NCBI RefSeq assembly: GCF_963966145.1 | Contig: NC_091054.1 | Coordinates: forward strand, 19,344,001-19,408,000 | Length of the DNA stretch: 64,000 bases | Direction: 5' to 3' | From: Tenebrio molitor | Lineage: Eukaryota > Arthropoda > Insecta > Coleoptera > Tenebrionidae | Part shown: one piece after another, positions 61,877-64,000 of the stretch | Layout: every line of letters starts with the position of its first letter | Position numbering within the stretch: position 1 is the stretch's first letter | The notes under the pieces: generated by a model | Databases searched by the model: none | Told to the model about the DNA's origin: nothing | Seen by the model: the letters and a program-made list of their open reading frames with translations, nothing else | Position numbers and translations under genes: made by a program

Positions 61877-62537
61877 CAGTAGCGGCTCGTGTCATTTTTT
61901 GATGGGGGGGCACAGTAGGAGAAGTATCGGGTGTACATTTATAAATTTGTAGGCACTACGGATTAAGGATCACGGATTACGGATCACGGACCAGCTGTTT
62001 AAATCTAACCTCACTTTTTGCATTGTTTGTGTTTTTACTCTGCAGACTGACGAGTGGTGCGTTCACAATCGACTCTTCAACGCCAACTCTAAGGATAAAT
62101 TTAAATGAACATTCGATACCTACTTACTTCAGTGGTACATTGAAATCAGAACTTCCTAATCCTTGCCCTTGCCCCGAGAATAACCAACCATTTTTTAAAA
62201 CGGTTTTTAGATCTTCTATATTTGTTAAAAGCTGTAAATCATTTACACCTGGCGCGATGCACGGCGATTACTGCTAAAGGGACATAAAATAAAACTCTGT
62301 TTTTACTTTCCCACATCAACGAAAATTTGCCATTAACGTTGTGTTTAATAAAATATGTATTAAATTCGCGTGACGTACTATCAGATGCTATCAGATTTGA
62401 CTGTCTGAACATGCCGTTGCCAAGGATTATTTTACTTCTTGCAACAAAGATCTATTTTCCATTGTTATACTTAATTTGTTAGGTTTCAGTTTGCGGGGTA
62501 CGTGCACGGGAGTGCCCCCCGATACCAGCCGCCCCTG
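61877..62537. mobile_element. hAT-like non-autonomous element, 661 bp, near-perfect 8-bp target duplication
   Basis: The left end is CAGTAGCGGCTCGTGTC and the right end, read inverted, is CAGGGGCGGCTGGTATC; GGGGGGCAC follows on both sides. The flanks are ATCTGTTG (61869-61876) and ATCTATTG (62538-62545), an 8-bp duplication with one change. The CAG-GGCGGCT ends and 8-bp duplication fit hAT elements. The interior is non-coding and includes the family A MITE copy 5. Confidence 0.82.
61927..62116. mobile_element. Palindromic MITE, family A copy 5, nested in a hAT-like element
   Basis: Begins TCGGGTGTACATTTATAAAT and ends TTTAAATGAACATTCGA, flanked by TA (61925-61926, 62117-62118). Much of the left inner arm is replaced by repeated ATTACGGATCACGGA-like blocks. 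It sits inside the hAT-like element 61877-62537, so it inserted after that element. Confidence 0.85.
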
Positions 62538-63095
62538 ATCTATTGCCGAACAAAGTCCAGATTTATGTCGAGCAACTTGCTGTACGCTGCCCACAAAATA
62601 CACTTTACATTAACCGTCAGACATCTGTTAATTTAAATACAACTTTTAATTAGCGCGGGAAAGATGTTGTTGCATTAATTTAATTTTTGTGGCAGTGCAC
62701 ATTGATGTTAACAGTTGTTCCAGTGTTTTAAGAAATAATTGTTATCAGTTGACAAAGATAAAATGATTTCATTGCTTAAAATAACGGTGCATTTCAAACG
62801 TTCAAAATTTAAGCTCTGATTAATTAATAAAACAGATTTACAAGGATATTAATGTGTTGGTTGTTATAAACAGTATTTCAGTGCATATGGCTTTTTAGTT
62901 CCACTTAAAATGAAAGTAATACGGATTCTGGAAAATACTTTAAGGCATCTGATACATTTTTCTTTTATAAATTATAAGTCCAAAGTCGTAATTTTTGTAT
63001 TGGTGCTGCTGTAACTTTCTTAGTCAACGAAACGTCATCATAAATCAAAAAGTTAATTATTAAAGTATGGAAAAAAGAAATTTGTTGATTTAGAA

Positions 63096-63234
63096 CCACG
63101 TGTTACGGATTTGGCCGCCCACATGTCGAACAGGATCAATTAATACAATCTTAGTGCACTGACTAAATAGCGACCTTAGAACAGTTGCTATAGTAATTTA
63201 ATTTTAGAGCAGTAAATGACAACATTTTGTCAGT
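63096..63234 (+). promoter_or_regulatory. Candidate promoter of the ERp60 gene (CCACGTG box and TCAGT initiator)
   Basis: A TCAGT arthropod-type initiator lies at 63230-63234, 45 bases before the ATG. A CCACGTG box lies at 63096-63102, and CCACG is the half-site of ER-stress elements. No CCAAT at the canonical 9-bp spacing and no clear TATA box were seen. PDI genes are commonly induced by the unfolded-protein response, so the box is plausible, but this is inference. Confidence 0.35.
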
Positions 63235-63278
63235 GAAAAGTATCTTTTTCGAACCAACAACTTACTGAGACTGTAGAA

Positions 63279-64000
63279 ATGTATTTGTGTAAAATTTGCT
63301 TCTTGTTCGTTGTGTTCCAAACGTGTTCAGCAAACGATGACGTTTTGGAACTGAGTGACAGCGATTTCAGTGCCAGAATCGCCCAACACGAAACCGCCTT
63401 AGTCATGTTTTACGCCCCTTGGTGCGGTCACTGCAAAAAATTGAAACCTGAGTTCGGCAAAGCCTCACGAGACTTAATGAGAACCGTTCCGTCAGTGTCC
63501 TTGTTGAAAATCGATTGTACCGTATCAGGCAAAGAGACTTGCAACAAGTACGACGTCGATGGATATCCAACTTTGAAAATCTTCCGGAACGGCAAGTTTT
63601 CGCAAAATTACGAAGGATCAAGAGAGGCAGGAGGTATCGTGAATTACATGAAAGCGCAAGCGACTCCTATCTCCAAAGAGCTGACGAGTGTGGCCGAGTT
63701 GAAGGCGTTTTTGAAAGCAGAAGCAAAAGTCTGCGTTGTTGGTTTTTTTGCTAAGGAGTTGGACCTCAAAAATGCGTTTTTGCAAGTTGCCGAGGCGCGA
63801 AGAGAGACAGTGAGATTTGCTCATTCCACGTCCAAGCAAGTTTTAGAGAAAGAAGGAATTGCCGATGGAATTGTGTTGTATCGTCCGGCTCATTTGCGTA
63901 GTAAGTTCGAAAATGATAGCGTTATCTATTCAGGAAGTGCTAAAACCAAGGAAATCAACGACTTCATCACTAGAAACTACCACGGTTTGGTGGGACATCG
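63279..64000 (+). CDS. ERp60: Protein disulfide isomerase, ERp60/PDIA3 type (5' part, runs off the window)
   Basis: An uninterrupted frame of 240 codons runs to the right edge without intron or stop. Residues 1-18 form a hydrophobic signal peptide (MYLCKICFLFVVFQTCSA). A thioredoxin a domain follows, with the active site FYAPWCGHCKK (CGHC at 49-52) and the cis-proline loop DVDGYPTLKIF (Pro97). From about residue 130 the sequence matches the redox-inactive b domain of ERp57/ERp60 (VVGFF, VRFAH, VLYRPAHL, YHGLVGHR). Family knowledge: the enzyme forms and reshuffles disulfides in glycoproteins in the ER lumen, in vertebrates with calnexin/calreticulin. The b', a' domains and ER-retention signal must lie beyond 64000. 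The ATG is chosen because it starts the signal peptide and has a purine at -3. The buried Glu that usually precedes FYAPW is Met here; I recall the same in the Drosophila protein. Assignment to ERp60 rather than another PDI rests on the b-domain match. Confidence 0.95.
   Translation, partial: MYLCKICFLFVVFQTCSANDDVLELSDSDFSARIAQHETALVMFYAPWCGHCKKLKPEFGKASRDLMRTVPSVSLLKIDCTVSGKETCNKYDVDGYPTLKIFRNGKFSQNYEGSREAGGIVNYMKAQATPISKELTSVAELKAFLKAEAKVCVVGFFAKELDLKNAFLQVAEARRETVRFAHSTSKQVLEKEGIADGIVLYRPAHLRSKFENDSVIYSGSAKTKEINDFITRNYHGLVGH

Overview
The window looks like gene-poor, AT-rich nuclear DNA from an insect, most likely a beetle (the order is a guess). The only confidently recognised protein-coding gene is the 5' part of an ERp60/PDIA3-type protein disulfide isomerase on the + strand, starting at 63279 and running off the right edge. 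No tRNA, rRNA, CRISPR array or bacterial-type operon is visible. The remaining ~63 kb has only short chance ORFs and a dense set of decayed transposable elements, as expected for an intergenic region or very large intron.

TE layout, left to right. A short TIR element lies at 1581-1800, with an inverted relative at 58806-59069. A five-copy palindromic MITE family with TA target duplications lies at 2670, 38493, 43855, 55509 and 61927. A 1.06-kb TIR element (6452-7511) contains a large hairpin. A Tc1-like transposase pseudogene spans 12783-13510. Further TA-flanked MITEs sit at 13792-14064, 21140-21465, 30990-31395 and 37451-37846. Two deletion derivatives keep only the helix-turn-helix end of a transposase: Tc1-like at 27516-28016 and mariner-like at 30351-30965. 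A mariner-like transposase C-terminus lies at 46388-46514. Two retroelement C-terminal fragments lie at 20909-21115 and 24809-25023, and a short tail of the same kind at 28457. Non-LTR reverse-transcriptase remnants lie at 47854-48026 and, weaker, at 56562-56715.

Three elements stand out because their boundaries can be read from 8-9 bp direct repeats beside GG...CC ends: 28102-28985 (iteron-bearing TIRs around a Mutator-like transposase fragment), 41277-41896 (iteron-bearing TIRs) and 48509-48814 (foldback with ~108-bp arms). A hAT-like element (61877-62537, near-perfect 8-bp duplication) has a copy of the five-copy MITE nested inside it.

Several dispersed repeats could not be classified (pairs 7731/59651, 9128/51001, 12094/53363; quartet 10190/25119/29822/42275). 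A few GC-richer islands (3520-3920, 15520-16230, 32690-32850, 49900-50310) may be promoters, 5' exons or enhancers, but nothing proves it. I see no complete new biological system. The most interesting material is the iteron-TIR Mutator-like elements, the HTH-only transposon derivatives and the recurrent long hairpins.
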